Source of the DNA: Wuchereria bancrofti
Lineage: Eukaryota; Nematoda; Chromadorea; Rhabditida; Onchocercidae
Direction of reading: 5' to 3'
Assembly: GCA_005281725.1 (NCBI GenBank)
Contig: SSBO01000012.1
Location: 6,823,177-6,887,176 of the forward strand
DNA length: 64,000 nucleotides
Of the stretch, positions 46,802 to 61,633 are shown piece after piece (the first letter of the stretch is position 1; each line of letters begins with the position of its first letter). The position numbers were made by a program, and so were the translations under genes. Under the pieces are notes generated by a model. That model ran no database searches, was not told the DNA's origin, and saw nothing but the letters and a program-made list of their open reading frames with translations.

Positions 46802-49800
46802 ATGCTGTCAGTAACTCAATCGGTACAGTGGTTATCTCGAACTAATGCTCTGAGTCTAAAGTGTGCTTGTAGAGGACTAACTACCAGTTCACAGAATACT
46901 CCGAGCAGTGAAATGTATCGTTTCCGATCCCATGTCCTTCAACAAAGACAGGTTTTTAACTTTTATTATTTAATGGTTGAACTCTTCTGTTTATTAGAAT
47001 GTGTCGGTTTAACAGAGCTGAAATTCGGAAAGGGATTAAAATTCTTTGTGCAGTGCTGTGTTGTGTTGAAAGTGTAAAGCATTGGACAACTTTGAGAATT
47101 TGATAATTGGGTTTTGTTGGTAAAGAGCATCACGTGAAATAAGAATTATTCATAGAGTGTCATCCTATTCTGTTTCAAAAAAATTATGTAAAGGTTTTAA
47201 TTCCGAAATTGTTCAGGCTTTCTTGTTTGCTACTAAACTGCATAAAGTATTATTCTTATATGATTAAATTTGTAAAAAATCTGTTACAAACATTAATATT
47301 GCAGTTATATTATATGAAAAGTGTTTTGTGTAAGGGAAATTTCGGCACATTCTCTCTTTCTCTGTTAAACATGACTGCTGCCTTCCACTTGATTGATGAC
47401 AACTCACATTTACCCAAACTGGTTGTTGCTATGTACATATTCCCCTATGGGTTTGTTAAACCAACTATTGGACTGTTAAAGACAATTTGCTTTTTAATTA
47501 TTTCAGGCAAAATTAGCCAAATATGGTGGACGCCAAATGGTGACGTTACTTACAGGTGATGGTGTGGGACCAGAAATGATCAACCATGTCAAGTATATTT
47601 TTGGCCATGCTGATGTGAGCACAGAAATTAAAGCAGTCTAGTTTGTATTACCATTTGTCCGCAGTTTCTTATAGTTCTAAATCCAGCCTGTAACTGCAAA
47701 AATGATTTCTATAAAAGTTTGATTGTTCACCAGAGAACATGAACAATATATTTCACCACCCTTTTTTAGAATTACTAAAAAGTACTTTGAAGAGGTAGTC
47801 TTATATTTTATAACAGTAACTGTTGTTAGGTTCCGGTAGACTTTGAGGAAATGCCGTTAAACTCAGATATGAATTATCCGGATGCTGGTATGGAGCATGC
47901 TTTGTTGTCGACTCGTCGAAATGGAGTAGCTTTAAAAGTTTATTTTTAATTTTATTCTCTTTCATGTTTCCTGTATTTGATACTTCTGGTATACAAACAA
48001 GTTGTTTTGCAAAAAAAAAAGGAAATTTCTCCTAAATGAATTCTAAAAATTGGTGTTTCGTCTTCCTGGTAACGTTTCTGATTAACTCATCATAAGCTTG
48101 AACTCGTTTAACACCTGTGTATTGACATTTTTTGCAGTCGCACTAGTCTGGTCAGAACAAAGAGATTGGCATTATTTATTGGTCTCATGCAAACTCATAA
48201 ATATTAAACTAGGTTTCTTTTGATAGACAACAGACATAACACTAATAAAATTTTGCTTTGTAAAGAGAATTTGACTTTAAACTATCCAGTTTTGAACACT
48301 CAATGAGTCTTTCAATAGACATAGCTTGATTAGCAGCAGTTTGTAAGCAGCTTTTTTCTTTTTGGAGTTTCTTTACCTAGTCAGTATAAATGTAATTTAG
48401 AAAAATAAAGCAAATTTTAATAATGCCCATTGCTAAAAAATGCTAAAAAATTTTAGCACGTCTATTTATTTGGTACGGTGCTGAATGCTATAGAAATCAT
48501 AATAGTAATGCTGATTGTTTCGCTGACTTAAAATAGAATTTAAGGGCAACATTGAAACTAAATTTGATGTTCCACAGTTCAAATCGAGGAATGTTGAATT
48601 ACGGCGGCGTTTGGATCTTTATGCTAATATTTTGCACTGTGTAAGCATACCTTCAATTCCATCACGATACAGTAATCTGGATATATTGGTCATCAGGTTA
48701 ATTTGCTTTGTAGCACTTTAAATTCAGTTTAGAAGGTGATAACATTCAGTTCACAAAATAAGGACATTCTGCTCGTTTTCAAAAGATATTTGTGTTGATC
48801 AAATATATTAGTGGCAAGCAATAATTTTTTGGCAGTAGATAGCAAAAGTTATTGTTGTTATTTATTTAAATAATAGAATATTTAGTGTTGCGTTTTTCTG
48901 TTTGGGTTTTTAACTTTATTTCCAGAGAGAATGTGGAAGGTGAGTATTCGGGACTTGAACACGAGGCCAAAAAAGGAGTCGTTGAAAGTCTGAAGGTTTT
49001 TTCTTTTCAATCACCGATTTCTGGTAGTGATTTTGAATATGGATTGTATTGGTAAAAGTTGTAGTTTTCCAAAACATTCCTGGTATACTTATTCTTCTAA
49101 GTTGTATTTGGGAGCAGGAAAGTTTGTAGCTCATTATTTTTTTTTTTTTTTTGCAGTTCATTATTCTCTTTTTACATTAATTTACAGATTGTTACACGTG
49201 CAAATATTGAACGAATTGCCCGTTTTGCATTCAAATATGCAGTAACTTTCAAAAGGAAGAAAGTTACAGCGGTTCACAAAGCTAACATACAAAAACTTGC
49301 AGACGGCTTATTCCTGAGAGTAAGCATTCACACACTCTTTATGTTTCAGTATTATGTAATGCTTTTTGCTTTTCAGTATGATCTGTTCACTGACATTTTA
49401 CCTGCAAAGATGTGCCCAGTTAGTTCCTTGATAAATTATTTGGACGTAATTCTCAGGATTTCTTAAAATTATGCTGAATTTGTTAGGACGTACTGTTATT
49501 TTTTTGTTATCCTTAATTTTCTAGGTGTGCAAGGAAATAGCCGAGAATGAATATCCACGATTGCAATTCGAGTCAATGATTATTGATAATGCATCGATGC
49601 AACTCGTTTCTCGCCCACAGCAGTTTGACATTATACTTTTACCTAACCTCTACGGTAACATAATTTCGAACATAGCTTGCGGTCTCATTGGTGGAGCAGG
49701 GTTAGTATCAGGTGTCAACATTGGTTCCAAATATGCTGTTTTTGAAACGGTTTGTATTTTAGTTGACAGGGATTTTTCTGTATTCTTATTTAATCCAATA

Positions 49801-50803
49801 ATTGGAAGCACGAAACAAAATAATTCTAATTTTATTATTTAAAAGAATAACTTTCTTCAATATACTTCGAATAAACTCAAAATCCTTTCATGATTTGTGC
49901 ATAATTTTTAGGGAACTAGAGGCAGTGGCACTAAAATAGCTGGTAAAAATATTGCGAATCCAACTTCCTTTATTCGGGCTAGTGTAGATATGCTGAAATA
50001 TTTGGGACTAGATAATTATGCAAATCTGATCAGTGATTCCTTGTTTATTGCACTCACAGAACGACATATGCATACTGCTGATGTTGGAGGTAAGATTACT
50101 GCTTGAGATTCTGAAATCAAAATTTGCATATCATTTGGCATTCGGATTAAAGATAGGTATATATATATATATATATATATCCATAATCCTGTTTGATTTG
50201 GTTTGCGAACGAATTACAATTTCTACTTTGAAAATTATAAATTTCGACGATGTTGAATAATTTATAAAGCAGTGAGCGAGTGAAATTACTGGCGTAACGT
50301 TACTGAGTTCTGAAAGGGAGTATCGGCAGTAATTTTTTTGGATATGAAGTTTCATTAAATCGTAATCACTTCTAGCGTAATTTTGGTTACGATTTTTAAA
50401 ATAATGTAACTGATTGTTTCGAACATTACTTCGCTTTAAATCTATTGTGAGTTACATTTCATTTATTGTGTATTTGTAAGGTAAATGAATTATTACCAAG
50501 AAATTACTACCAATGAATTATTTCCAAAAAAAAAAAAAGAAATTCGGCATTGTGTTGACTAGAGTAAATCACTCTCACACGCCGTTTTTATCTTTTGTAA
50601 TTAACTTGTGCATTTATTCATTCTTACTGAAATATGGTCAAGTGAATTGTTAAACTTAAAAAAGAGAAGCTGAACTTCATGTGGTTAATGAAATTATTCT
50701 GCTCTCTTGAAGAAGCTATTTCACAGGTACGGCTAAGACGAGTGAAGTTGTGAATGCAACAATGGAAATAATGGATAAGCTAAGGGAAAAATATATTCAG
50801 TGA
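46802..50803 (+). CDS. Isocitrate dehydrogenase [NAD], gamma-type subunit, mitochondrial
   Basis: A regulatory subunit of the mitochondrial NAD-linked isocitrate dehydrogenase, which makes 2-oxoglutarate in the TCA cycle. Nine exons (46802-46951, 47507-47614, 47830-47937, 48545-48696, 48926-48995, 49188-49319, 49525-49749, 49912-50089, 50727-50803) give 399 residues in phase. The first 45 or so residues are basic and Ser/Leu-rich ([19 protein letters not shown]), a matrix-targeting signal. Family motifs in order: [111 protein letters not shown] and TADVGGTAKTSE. The match in VALKGNIET and SRPQQFD is to the gamma rather than the beta or catalytic alpha subunit. No frame problem was found. Confidence 0.95.
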
Positions 50804-53397
50804 ATATTTCAAATGATTGCAAATGAATGTATCTACTGTCACCTTTAAAAGCAAATTCATTTAATTCCAGCTGTATGGGTCTTGTGTCTCAATTTTCGGG
50901 GTAATCTTATTCATGGGGGCATTTTTGCACAAGATGTCTGCTGTCAACCAGTCATGAATATTGATGTTTTTTAATTAGATAACTCAATGAAAATCTTCGC
51001 CTAGATTTCTGAGTTAGTGAATCTTTGGCCAGTGGGTTACTGCTTGCTTTACAGTTGTTACGATGTGTATCTTCCTTTAACAAAATTTCTTGACTCTTAT
51101 GTATGTGTAAAATTTTTTCATTCGCGAAATTTAAGGAATATTTGCTGTGCACTTTTTCTTAATTCCAGTGGTTTAAGGTCATCGTTATTGATTCGATAAA
51201 TTCTTTTGCTTAAATTTACTCTTGAACAGTTGACCCACTGTTTCAAAAATCTGTTCAAAATTATTGTGTGCAATTTTGGCAGTGTGTTTCATTAGTATTT
51301 GTCGGAATGGAGAGACTCACTTTGTTGCTTAACTAGTAATAGCCTACTGCTCATTATTTATTAGCGGTTCCATTTCGAATTCATACAAACACAAACACCT
51401 TTTCCAGTAATTGCTTTGTGCCAACGTTGTTGATTCTGTGCTAAAGGCGACTTGCTGCCATTATTGTTTTTTGAGCCCACATGAAATTAAAATGTGTTAT
51501 CCAATTCACTAAACCGAAAATTGGTGCTTGTATATAAATAGCTTTAGTGTTACCATTGATGGCAGGTTACCTTCGTTTTTTTGGCCATTTCGAGTGTGAC
51601 TAGATGTTTTGCGGCCAAGCTTATCTCGTTCTTATCACTCTTTCTGCAATAATTTTCAGGTGAGCTGTTTATGAACGCTGTCAAACATTTAATGAATTTT
51701 TATCTGACAATTTCTTTTAATTTTTGTGAACTTCACTAAATCACTGTAGAAAGGAAGGCAATATATAACATACTATTTAGTTAAAGATATTCTGGCTCTA
51801 ATCCATCTGATCCCACTACTTTTTTTAATGCAGATTAATAGGATCTATTTGCGCATTGAATTGTTAATTTACTCATTAGTGGACATGCTGATGCATTTCT
51901 ATATCCATTATTTTCTTATTTTTCAGAATTGTTCCTCGGATTTACCCTTGTTATTTTTTTCTCAACAATTTCAGTCCTTTTTTATTCTACATTTTCTTAA
52001 GATCATGTTCTGATAATATAAGCCATTGAAGACATGATGCTCTGATAATATGTTTCTATAGAAATCTTGGGTATTACTGATGAGCAATATTTGAGTCAGT
52101 TTATCCTGTTACTTTTTTAGTTTTCGTTTTCAGTTTTCTGAAGTAGAACAATAGTTGCATTTGCTAATTTGAGACTGAAAGTTTCAGTTCAGATGGTTTT
52201 TGATTCATTTTGTATTATAAATAAAGAACTGCGCTGTATTTTTTTTTCAGTTGCAGTTTTATAGTTTCAAAATACACTCATCTATCCAGGGTTCTAGAAA
52301 ACTAAATGAGCTTGCAGAGATTGGTGAGGATTGGAATGTTTAGAAGTACTGCCAACAGGCAGGAGATGTTTACAATTGCAGTCATTGGAAGTTGTAGTTT
52401 TTCGGTTGTCGGAAGAGGGAAACTACGTCATGTAGAATTTTAGAAAATGGTTCTATCTGTCGCCGTTATTTATTTGTTATAGATATCCGGATAGTTCTAT
52501 TACTTAACTCTGTCTGTTAATCCTTGTTTCAGTGGCGTTGTGTTTATTGATTTTACTTGTTCATTCCAGTAATTTTTTATATCCGTAAGTGTGGCCTGAG
52601 TCGCATTTTCAGTCTCTAGCCTAAGTTTATTGCTAAAAGGAGCCTTGAATCGCATATATGATACGAGTTACAGTCACTAAAATAGGAAGTTGTTTTAATT
52701 TCTAACGAAAGCAGTCGGTTCATCGGACTGTACTGTGTTCCATAAAGATTTGTACAAATTATAATAATAGTAACCGAATTGAATTCTATCACGAGGAATG
52801 GAGTGGTTTCTAGTGAAGTTTTAAGAAAACGTTTGGAAACATATCATATCATAGCTCCAAGGCAAATTAGTATTTGAAACTTTTCTCGTCAACTGGCAAT
52901 AATAATCGTATTTATATATGTGTTTTCAATTTAAGTTTACTTTTTAAGCTTCGTCAATTTGAAATTATTTGTCTTTGATGAAATACGGAAATAAAGTAGG
53001 AATTCAGGATCATAGAAATTTAGGAACTAATTCTGAAATATTACCGACAAAGAGCAGAGGAGAAAGCGTTCTCCAAATATGCGAAACGTTTTTTGTATGA
53101 TCACAACTGTAAACTTAGAAATTGTTTCCAGTTGTGCTACTAATGATAGTATAGAGAAAAAAAGGAATTTGCAGGGCAAACTCTGCCAGAATTTCACTGT
53201 GGGACGAGGAATTACGAAACACCGCATGGTAACTTTACAAGCATATTCCGTTTCTCGCGTATACTGTTGAAATGTTCTTCAAAACCTTTACGATATGGCA
53301 GTTTTTCTGGACAAAAATTTCGAAAAATTGGAAATTCCTTTTGAAAATGTAAAGTTGATCTGCTCTAATGTTTTCTGCACCCTAAAAATATTTTCTA
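50804..53397. other. Intergenic, no gene recognised
   Basis: T-rich DNA downstream of the IDH gene. Short open frames on both strands lack domains and splice context. No RNA gene was recognised. Confidence 0.5.
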
Positions 53398-53411
53398 GGG
53401 AAAATTTCGCA

Positions 53412-53545
53412 ATGTCTCAGTTGTTTCCGTGGCGTACCATATCACATGAGCAAACTCGTCATCTTGAACGTCAACAACAGCCAAAACATCACATAGTGTT
53501 GCGATCAACCAACCATTTCAAGAACTGTTATTTCTCACCAATTCA
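53412..53545 (+). CDS. Candidate first exon of an unidentified gene
   Basis: TATTTTCTAG ending at 53399 is a good acceptor 12 bp before an ATG that opens MSQLFPWRTISHEQTRHLERQQQPKHH in an AT-poor, codon-like stretch. A GTGTGT donor at 53546 leaves phase 2, which matches the exon at 55524-55594. No family is recognised. The product would be basic, Gln/His-rich and probably intracellular. Confidence 0.35.
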
Positions 53546-55523
53546 GTGTGTACTTGTTGAAGAGCAATAACAAATTATTCATAATCATTTTAAGAATTAT
53601 TGGTCGCTCTAACCAGTCGGTTGATTTGTCAATGTACTTGAAGTTGTCCCATAAAAGAAACTGAAACATCAACTTTTGCAAAAATATGATCTTGACCGTT
53701 TTTAAAAATTTGAAAAATTAAACTGTTCCGTTCTTCTTGATGCTGAAAACAAATTTCAAAAAAAATGGGACAAGATATTAATTTATGTGGCTAGTCTGCA
53801 AAAGATCACTACGGTCAATTGTCTTCAATAAGCGTAGCTGGAGCTTAATAGCTTTGTAAAATTTATTCCACATGGTTTGGTCATTCCACAAAATTATGAA
53901 GTCAGACTTGCTGTGGTTCCAAGTTCAAGTTACCTTTATGTCAATTTCTTAAGGGATTCTACATCAGGAACTGCATTTTCAATAATTTTCTTGGCTTCCA
54001 ATAAAATTTATAGCTGGATAGCATTGGCTTTCTTATCTCTTCAGTATATTGTTGGAAATCCTTCAGAGATTTCAGAGGAAACAGAAATTTGAGATTTTAT
54101 GCAACCGCTTTTTAAATTTGATGGCAGTATATTTTTAACAGTATTACATCTCTATAAGGTATTAATAGTGATATATTGTTTGTTTTCTACTTCACTGCTG
54201 CTCAGATTTCGAAAAAATTCTGGTTTTCAAATTTTCCGTAAAAGTTTCGGAAAGGCTTAACTCTTAGCTGGAAAACTAAAACTACCAAGCTAAATTGCGA
54301 GATTTAATTAAAGTATTCTTAGCATTTTAAAAGATATAATACTACGTTAGTTGAAGGAAAATGGGTGAATGAAAAAATTGAATTGTCGATTGCACAAATT
54401 AATACGGGATTGTCGTGGCAGAAGGATTTTATCGATTTAAATAATGACCTCTCACTGGCATCTGTATGACTATGGAACAAATAAAAAAAGTTGTAGGAAA
54501 TTTCATTTTGTCCCGAAATAGACATATTTGGAGTAAATTATTATTTATGTTAGCAGTTTGGAGAAAAAGCATTACAATGCTTGTTAAAACTTTTTTGATA
54601 CAGTTTTTAACTTTGGATTTTACTCAAATGTGCTGGTCTTGAGACCAATCAAAACTGTTTATTTTTTACTCCTCTTAGTTGCTAAATCCAAATAGTATGA
54701 TGTAGATGCCAAGATTCACACTTAGATCCATTCTATTTATGCTCAAGAGAATCAGAGCAATTTTAACTAATTAGGATTCTACTCACAATATACTGAAAAT
54801 CTTGAATTTTGGATTTCGCCATTGACGGATGCATTACAGTGTTGGATTCTAGCAGTATACGAAAAAGATTCTAATTAATTGAATCGGTCTCCTGAATTGC
54901 AGCATAAAGGTTTTAAGCATATTTAAACATTTAAATAGCAAAAGCTTACTACATTCACTGTTTAAAATAGCTGTCTTCCTGGTATCTGTTCTATTCCTAA
55001 TCAAAACTATTGAAATGTTGTTAATGTTTCTTAAAAATGTTTGTTAATTCCTCATTTTTTTTTGTGTTTCTCAATTTTATGACTTGTACTATTGTTTAAG
55101 AACACATAAAGTGTGGTACATAATGAAAATTTGCTTTTTAATTGCTTTCTTATTTAGAAAAGCTATGTAAAAATTTATGTTATACCTTATTGAACTTTTG
55201 TGTAACTAATGCTGGATGCGTAATTAGTGCTGGAAAAGTCTGAAAGAGAACTTACATTTTATTTTAATGATTTGATAAAGTATTTTCTTAACCATATTAA
55301 GTTAGGAGTCATATATCTAATTTATTATTCTATTTATTACTTTTTTCTAATGAATCCTTAATGTAACTAGTCTCTCTTGTTTCATTTCTCTACTTTCCCC
55401 TAGTTAACTACATCAGAAAAATCAACAAATTCACTTTTTAAAAAGACTTTTGAAATATAACTTAATTTGCTGAAGTTGATTTTCTAACTACTAATATATC
55501 CATTAGGGATAATTTCGTTTCAG

Positions 55524-55594
55524 CGGATCTTTCGATACGGAACAAGTTGATTGCATGTTATGCATAATACGCGAACCTCCTGAAATGTATGAAA
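55524..55594 (+). CDS. Candidate internal exon of the same unidentified gene
   Basis: Flanked by TTCGTTTCAG and GTAAGA, both strong. Only one of three frames is open, giving GSFDTEQVDCMLCIIREPP and a few more residues. It enters in phase 2, as the 53412-53545 exon leaves, and exits in phase 1. No partner exon with matching phase was found downstream, so either more exons exist or this is chance. Confidence 0.35.
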
Positions 55595-58500
55595 GTAAGA
55601 TCTTTCATTAGTTCCAATGGTAATTAAGATGCTAATAACTGAAGGCTTCCTCATAGCTTTCTTCCTGCCAATCTGGAACCACTGATTGTACTTGGATACT
55701 TTTGGTTGTGGTTACTCCCTCCTGCAGAGTAACTTCTGTAAAAATTTTTACTCCTACGGTAAAGATAGATTTTTGAGTAAAATTTTCACAAAGATTATTT
55801 ATTGTCTTTATTTTCCTTTACTGAACTTAAGTTGTGTAAAAGATGCTGCTAAATGTAATGGAAGATTTCTCGCATTCCTCATCTCACTTTTTTTGCGATT
55901 GAAGAGTTGAAAACATATTCATAACATTGTCAAACAGAAAAGAAAACAAAATTCTAACAATGTTCACTTTTGAGGCTTAACCAAAGAGAGCTGTCTGTTC
56001 CGAAATTTGTTGCAGACAAAGTAATTATTCCTTTCCGCTGCGTTGTTCGCTAGTTTTTATTTTTATTTTTTCATTTTTTATCAATACGAGTTCTGGTGTA
56101 AGCACATGACGTTATTCGACACATTCGACACATTGGTCTATGCATCCATTTGTCACCTAATTCATCCGTCGTCCACACACATCCTTTCTCCCCTTAGCCG
56201 ATCAAAAAATATACCCTATTTTTTCTTTAATTTGTGTTTACTGCACGGAAAAAAACGCCATACCAATGAAACGTTGCCACTGGAAACATTTTTTGGGTCT
56301 GTTCATTATTATCTTAATACGCTTTGCAAATAATGACCTTTAAATGCCTTCTGTTATACTGCATGCGAAATTGCAACATTTATGAAGTTTGGTTTTTTCC
56401 ACTTTATAGCATTGTAGCTGCTCTTTTATTTCCAAAAAAGTATTTCGAAAAGTAAAATTAACGCTCTAAATTTCTCTAAATTTCATCCTTTATTACTCTA
56501 AAATAGATAAAATTTAACTTTTCCGATATCATAGTTGGTCACTTTTTTAACGTGCATTTTTTCATTTCACGATACACACAATTTCATCGGCTTACTGTCC
56601 TGGCAATAGTTCTTAAATCGTATTTCATAACATTTCTAAATAGATTATTCTTACAATCAGACATTATTTCATATATATATTATTTCATGTCAATATTCAT
56701 ATCGAAAGTTTAAGAAAAGTGGTTATTGATAGTTACAGTGTATTAGGTGAAGCTCAGTCTAGGAATCATTTTTGAAAGACATCTGGTGAAAAATAGTCCT
56801 TTTCGAAGCCCTGAAATATAAACAAAAAAAAAAAAAACATAAACAAAAACAGCACCAATGTAAGTAGAGTGGAATCAAAAGTTTTTGCTGATAATGAAAA
56901 ATTAACAATTGGCTTGCATTGCATTTTGGAATTTTTCAATGCTTTCAAATTTAGCCCTTGAAAATATCAGGTTTGATATGTTCACATTTGTTATTGAAAA
57001 ATAAGAGTTAGAAATGAAAAAACAAGTAGTATTATTATTACTAAAGCATATAAAATGATCTACCACAAATTCAGAAAATGCCTTCAGTTGGTTCTACAAA
57101 GCAAAACAGAAGTGGAAGGACAATAACTGATCGTTGGATTTATAAAGTTTTTCAACAATATTAGTTTATCCAGTTTTGGACTAAATTTTATCAGACTACA
57201 CGCATGTATTTATATGCTGATGTTTCCCACCGTCTGTAATCATATCTTGCACAGGCTGTGCAACTACTTTCTTTACAGTAAACCATTCCATATTATCTTT
57301 AAATCTATTAACATCACCAAAATTTTAATTTGGACTAAACTTAAAATCCAAATTAACCCCTCTTCTTGATTTACACAATACACTCAAACCACTTCCTTAA
57401 TTTTTATACCTTTTGCTCGCTTTTTAAATCTTCGTTACTGCTTGTCGCTGTACTCGACAAATGAACTGCGATACAACTTTGGCAAATAACTTTTCTGCTA
57501 TGTTCTCAATCAGTTTTTGAAGGGAAAAACAGAAATTTGGCACCTCCACGCTCACACATTATGTGTTTGAATTCCTCATTTTTCACTTCATAAATTTAGA
57601 TTTGATTAACTGATATCTTCCAGATTGTTTCAATGTATCTCCCTGAAATACTTTCGTTTCTTAAACAACTATATTTGTTGAAATTCCAAAAAGTTTATTT
57701 TCACATAATGTGAAGAAAATGATAAGAGTACAAATCTAAACAAACAATCGAGCATTATTTCATCGTTAACCCATCAACAATTTTAATTTTTTCTAAACAA
57801 AATAAAAGCTTAATGTTAATAAAAAGCTGAAATTTTTCCCAGAAATCAATTTTTAATTGTGTGTATTTTTTGTGAAGTTAGCTAAAGTTTAAATAACTTT
57901 TTTGAGTTTATAATCTTCTGGGTAATAAACGTAAAATTAGAGTATAAGTTTGGGATTTGTTTATAATTTTTTTATAATTTAAAGCTAACTGTAAATGCAC
58001 AATTTTTTTTTCACCAATAATTTATACACATAAAATTAGAGTATCTCTACTTATGCCACTTGTCTCAAATATTCTCTTTTTCTCACTTCCGTTATTTTTC
58101 AATAAGTAATGTAAAAAAGAAATTAAAGTGGTTGTTTAACTGAAAATTATGTTAATAATTAGTAAAAAATCATGACGTAACTCATGAAAGTTACATTAAA
58201 TTAAATAATTTTTTTGAATTTATAATCTTCCGGGTAATAAATGCAAGCTTCAAATAATCTCGTTAAAAAATGTAAATTTAAAAAAAAGAATTTTTATATT
58301 AAAAAAAATTAAAAAATATAAATTTCGGGAAATGTAAATTTTAAACGTTGCCCTTCAATGTAAAACACATTAGGAAAAATACGATAAACATGTTGTCGCA
58401 TATGATTATTTGTAAATTATAAATTCACTAACTAATACTCATAAAGTGAATTAATGACTTTGACTCTTAACTTTTAATATCCATACATGGCTGCTTTTAC

Positions 58501-60356
58501 CTATTTATTAACTTGAAAGAATTATTTTAAGAAAACATTCTGAAATCCAAACTTTCAACTTTTGTTGGTTTCTGAAAACATATGTATCTTTTATATTTAT
58601 TCATTTAGTGCATGAGTGGTTCATTTGTGCGCAATTCCTAAGCAAATTAAACATTCCATTTGTTTGGCATTATGTCTTATGAAGGAGAATCAATTTGCTC
58701 TGCGATAATTTTGAATATAATTTGATTCTCTTTTATGAAATGCAATGGTTTTTAATACATTACATGCCCATAAAGTCGAATGGATTTGAATGAATCATCA
58801 TTAATGAAGGCTTATAATAATAGCTAATATTAAAAATAGAACTTACCAATACTTTTTAAACTGCTTTGAGCAAAATGAAAAATGAAGTAATATGAGCTCA
58901 TTTTTCCTATTTCTTCACTTTTTACTCCTTCTAGTGCTGAAATATTCGTAATTAATTTTAGAAACTTCGCAGGAATAAAAAGCGAATTTATTTTTCATAT
59001 ATGACACTAATACTGTTGGGCAGAAAAAGCGAAAAAATGCTTTTGTTGTTTCTTTTGTCTATGCCTGGCATGATCAATCTTGCAAATAATCCTTACTGAT
59101 CCTTTTACTTCCACCAGTATCAAAGTAATGCTTGATTTTTTCTAGTCTTTTTTCTTTGTTTTTTTTGAATTAAATACGAAGTAAAATGAGTTAAAAGAAT
59201 CGCTTTTTCGATCTTACATAAAACTTCAACAGTTAAGTACAATCACAACAGCAGGAATAAATTTTTTAGGAAAATCTCTATGAAATATATTTTCCAGCAT
59301 ACGCAGCAATCTCCTCAAGAAAATCCTTTAATTTGTTTATTTTCAAGTGCACATTTATGCAATATAAATCTATATGGTCGTAAAAAGAGCACCGTTCAAT
59401 CTAAATGGCGGAAACGTAATATCACGTATAGAATTAATTTCTTTATCGCTAATTTAATAAAAACGAAAGAATTTGCATATTTATGGCATGAAAGGAAAAA
59501 TTTTATAAAAATATGAAGAGTTTATAGACTAATTTCTTAGCAGATTTGTCCTTAATTTTTTTTCGTTTCTGCTTTGAAAAAAGCTAGGGCTATGAATGAT
59601 GTAACATAGTACAACAGTTAATATCGCCATTTTTCTATCCATAACGAATTTATCCATTTTTAAAATACTTGCAGCTAACTATTTGTAATGATTTTCTGTT
59701 TGTATATAAAAAGGCTTGAACTTTTCACAGCTGTTCTTTCAAATTTTTCCAACAATTTTTAACGAAGAAAAAATTATCGAGGCTAATTTGAATCAAAAAA
59801 AGCTAAAAGTAGAAGTAAATAGTGATAAACAAGAAGCCTGGTGCTTTAGAGCTTCATCCTATATTATTGAAACTCTCTCCAGTTTCTTCTAAGTTTCAAG
59901 ATTTGAAAAACCTCGTTTTCTTTTCTCTCTTCTGAATTAATTATTTATTCGTATAATCAGTAATTTATACGTTCATTTAAAACATAAAAATTTAATCAAA
60001 TCACTACATAAATCATCATGCATTGATTTGACAAAAATTTTTCTTGTTATTGTGGAAATTAATTGCAAAATTGTCGATGACGATTTTCAAGTTAGTGTCG
60101 TCAATTCAAAATTTTATGGTTGGAGTTTTGTAGAAAAATTGTCGTAAATTATATTCGAACCTTCATATCATCCAGGCTGAAATATTCACCTTATAAGGTT
60201 TTTTTGGTGTAAATTATTGAAGCTTTGCTTTCTAATTAACTTCATGTTCTCAAATTTAAAAAACGCGACAAAAAGTTATTGACATGAATATAACACTGGA
60301 GATAAAATGCTTTATACGCATTTGAAAACTTGGCATAATATGTTTTAGTTTTTCAG
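55595..60356. other. Non-coding, very AT-rich
   Basis: No convincing exon. On the minus strand a strong acceptor (TTTATATTTCAG, about 56811) precedes a short open tail (GFEKDYFSPDVFQK then stop), which could be a last exon but has no supporting partner. Confidence 0.4.
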
Positions 60357-60452
60357 CAATTGGCGTTATTACGAGGACATCTGATGCTGTTGGATAAACC
60401 TGAAATTTTAGCAGTTGGAGTCATTGCTAATTGTAATGAAGAAGTCGAAAAA
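60357..60452 (+). CDS. Isolated candidate exon, function unknown
   Basis: Exactly 32 codons between a TTTTTCAG acceptor and a GTAATT donor, phase 0 at both ends, in otherwise stop-rich DNA. The reading contains QLALLRGHLMLLDKPEILA and VGVIANCNEEVEK and looks like real protein (amphipathic helix then a hydrophobic strand). It would splice in phase with the exon at 62973, but the encoded piece does not resemble the N-terminus of a receptor. Its gene is unidentified. Confidence 0.4.
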
Positions 60453-61633
60453 GTAATTGTAGAACTGTTATATTAATAATCGTTATAATGTATATGTTTT
60501 TTAGCTTACCTTATATCGTTTTTCTATAAATTTGCTTTAAATGGATTGCTTCATGCTCTGTCAATAATTATCAGCTGTCGTTTTTGTAAACTTATTTGCT
60601 TATTTTTCAGCTTCACAATCTTTTTTCGATTCAATTTTTTTCAGGAAAAAGTTACTATTATTTGCATATAAATTGGATAGTATAATTTCGACCAGGCAGA
60701 TTTAAAAGCATGCAATAAGCTGCGTATAAAATTATACGCTTTTGAAATGTGGATGATAAATAGAATACAACTTTGATTACTAAAAGAATTGAAACATTTA
60801 TTAAGTCTGTGACTATTTAATTAGAAGATTTTAAACACAAACGCTGATCGTTGTCGTCACTTCTTCCTAATTTGACAGTATTGAAAAGCTATATTACAGA
60901 ATATAACACTTAATTTTCTATTTTATGTCACTTGCATCTTAATACATCATCTCATAATAGCATGGAAAATTTTTAAAAGCACTCAAGATAATTAGGTATA
61001 CCATGTTCGGAAAAGCACTCGGTCGAATCATTAATTCTTTAACAGTGCTGAACTATTAAACATCATCAAGCAAATATCACTTGATCTAAAGCACTAAGTC
61101 AGTAAGAAATGGTTCTCTGTGTCAATTTATTCATTTCGCCTCAATTTTAAAAGCGTAAAAAGCGCAATATAAATCGACTGCCCATTTATTTTTGAAGAAT
61201 ATGTTCATGAGACTTACTGTTGGATTTTCACTTATTAATTTACTAATAATTATGTTATGCAAATAAAACAGTTTAGTGTGATATAAAATCCAAGAAAGCT
61301 TAAAATTGGAAAGAGCGCTGTGCTGATGGATGAAATATCATTTTCCCGGGCTTGTTTCTACATTCTAGGCTTTCATTAGTTCCCAGGAAAGGAGAATTGC
61401 CGTAGGTTGCAGTTCAAACACGGAAATAAATCAGTTTAATGCTGATCCTTACAGAAAATCATTCTGAAATACTCAGCTTCCATTTATCTCTTATCTCAGA
61501 AATACTAAAGAATTTGCTTGGTGATAAAAGATGATGATAAACGAACATTCAATTTTTTTTTCCCAGCAAAATTGTTCTGTTTAATCTGTTTTGTAAAAGT
61601 ACATTTGAATAAATTTTTATTCAGATCAATCAA

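Noticed and set aside
56766..56948. Minus-strand 60-codon frame ending GFEKDYFSPDVFQK
   Set aside because: The body is a poly-Phe translation of a T-rich tract. Only the last 14 codons after a good acceptor could be an exon, and no upstream partner was found.
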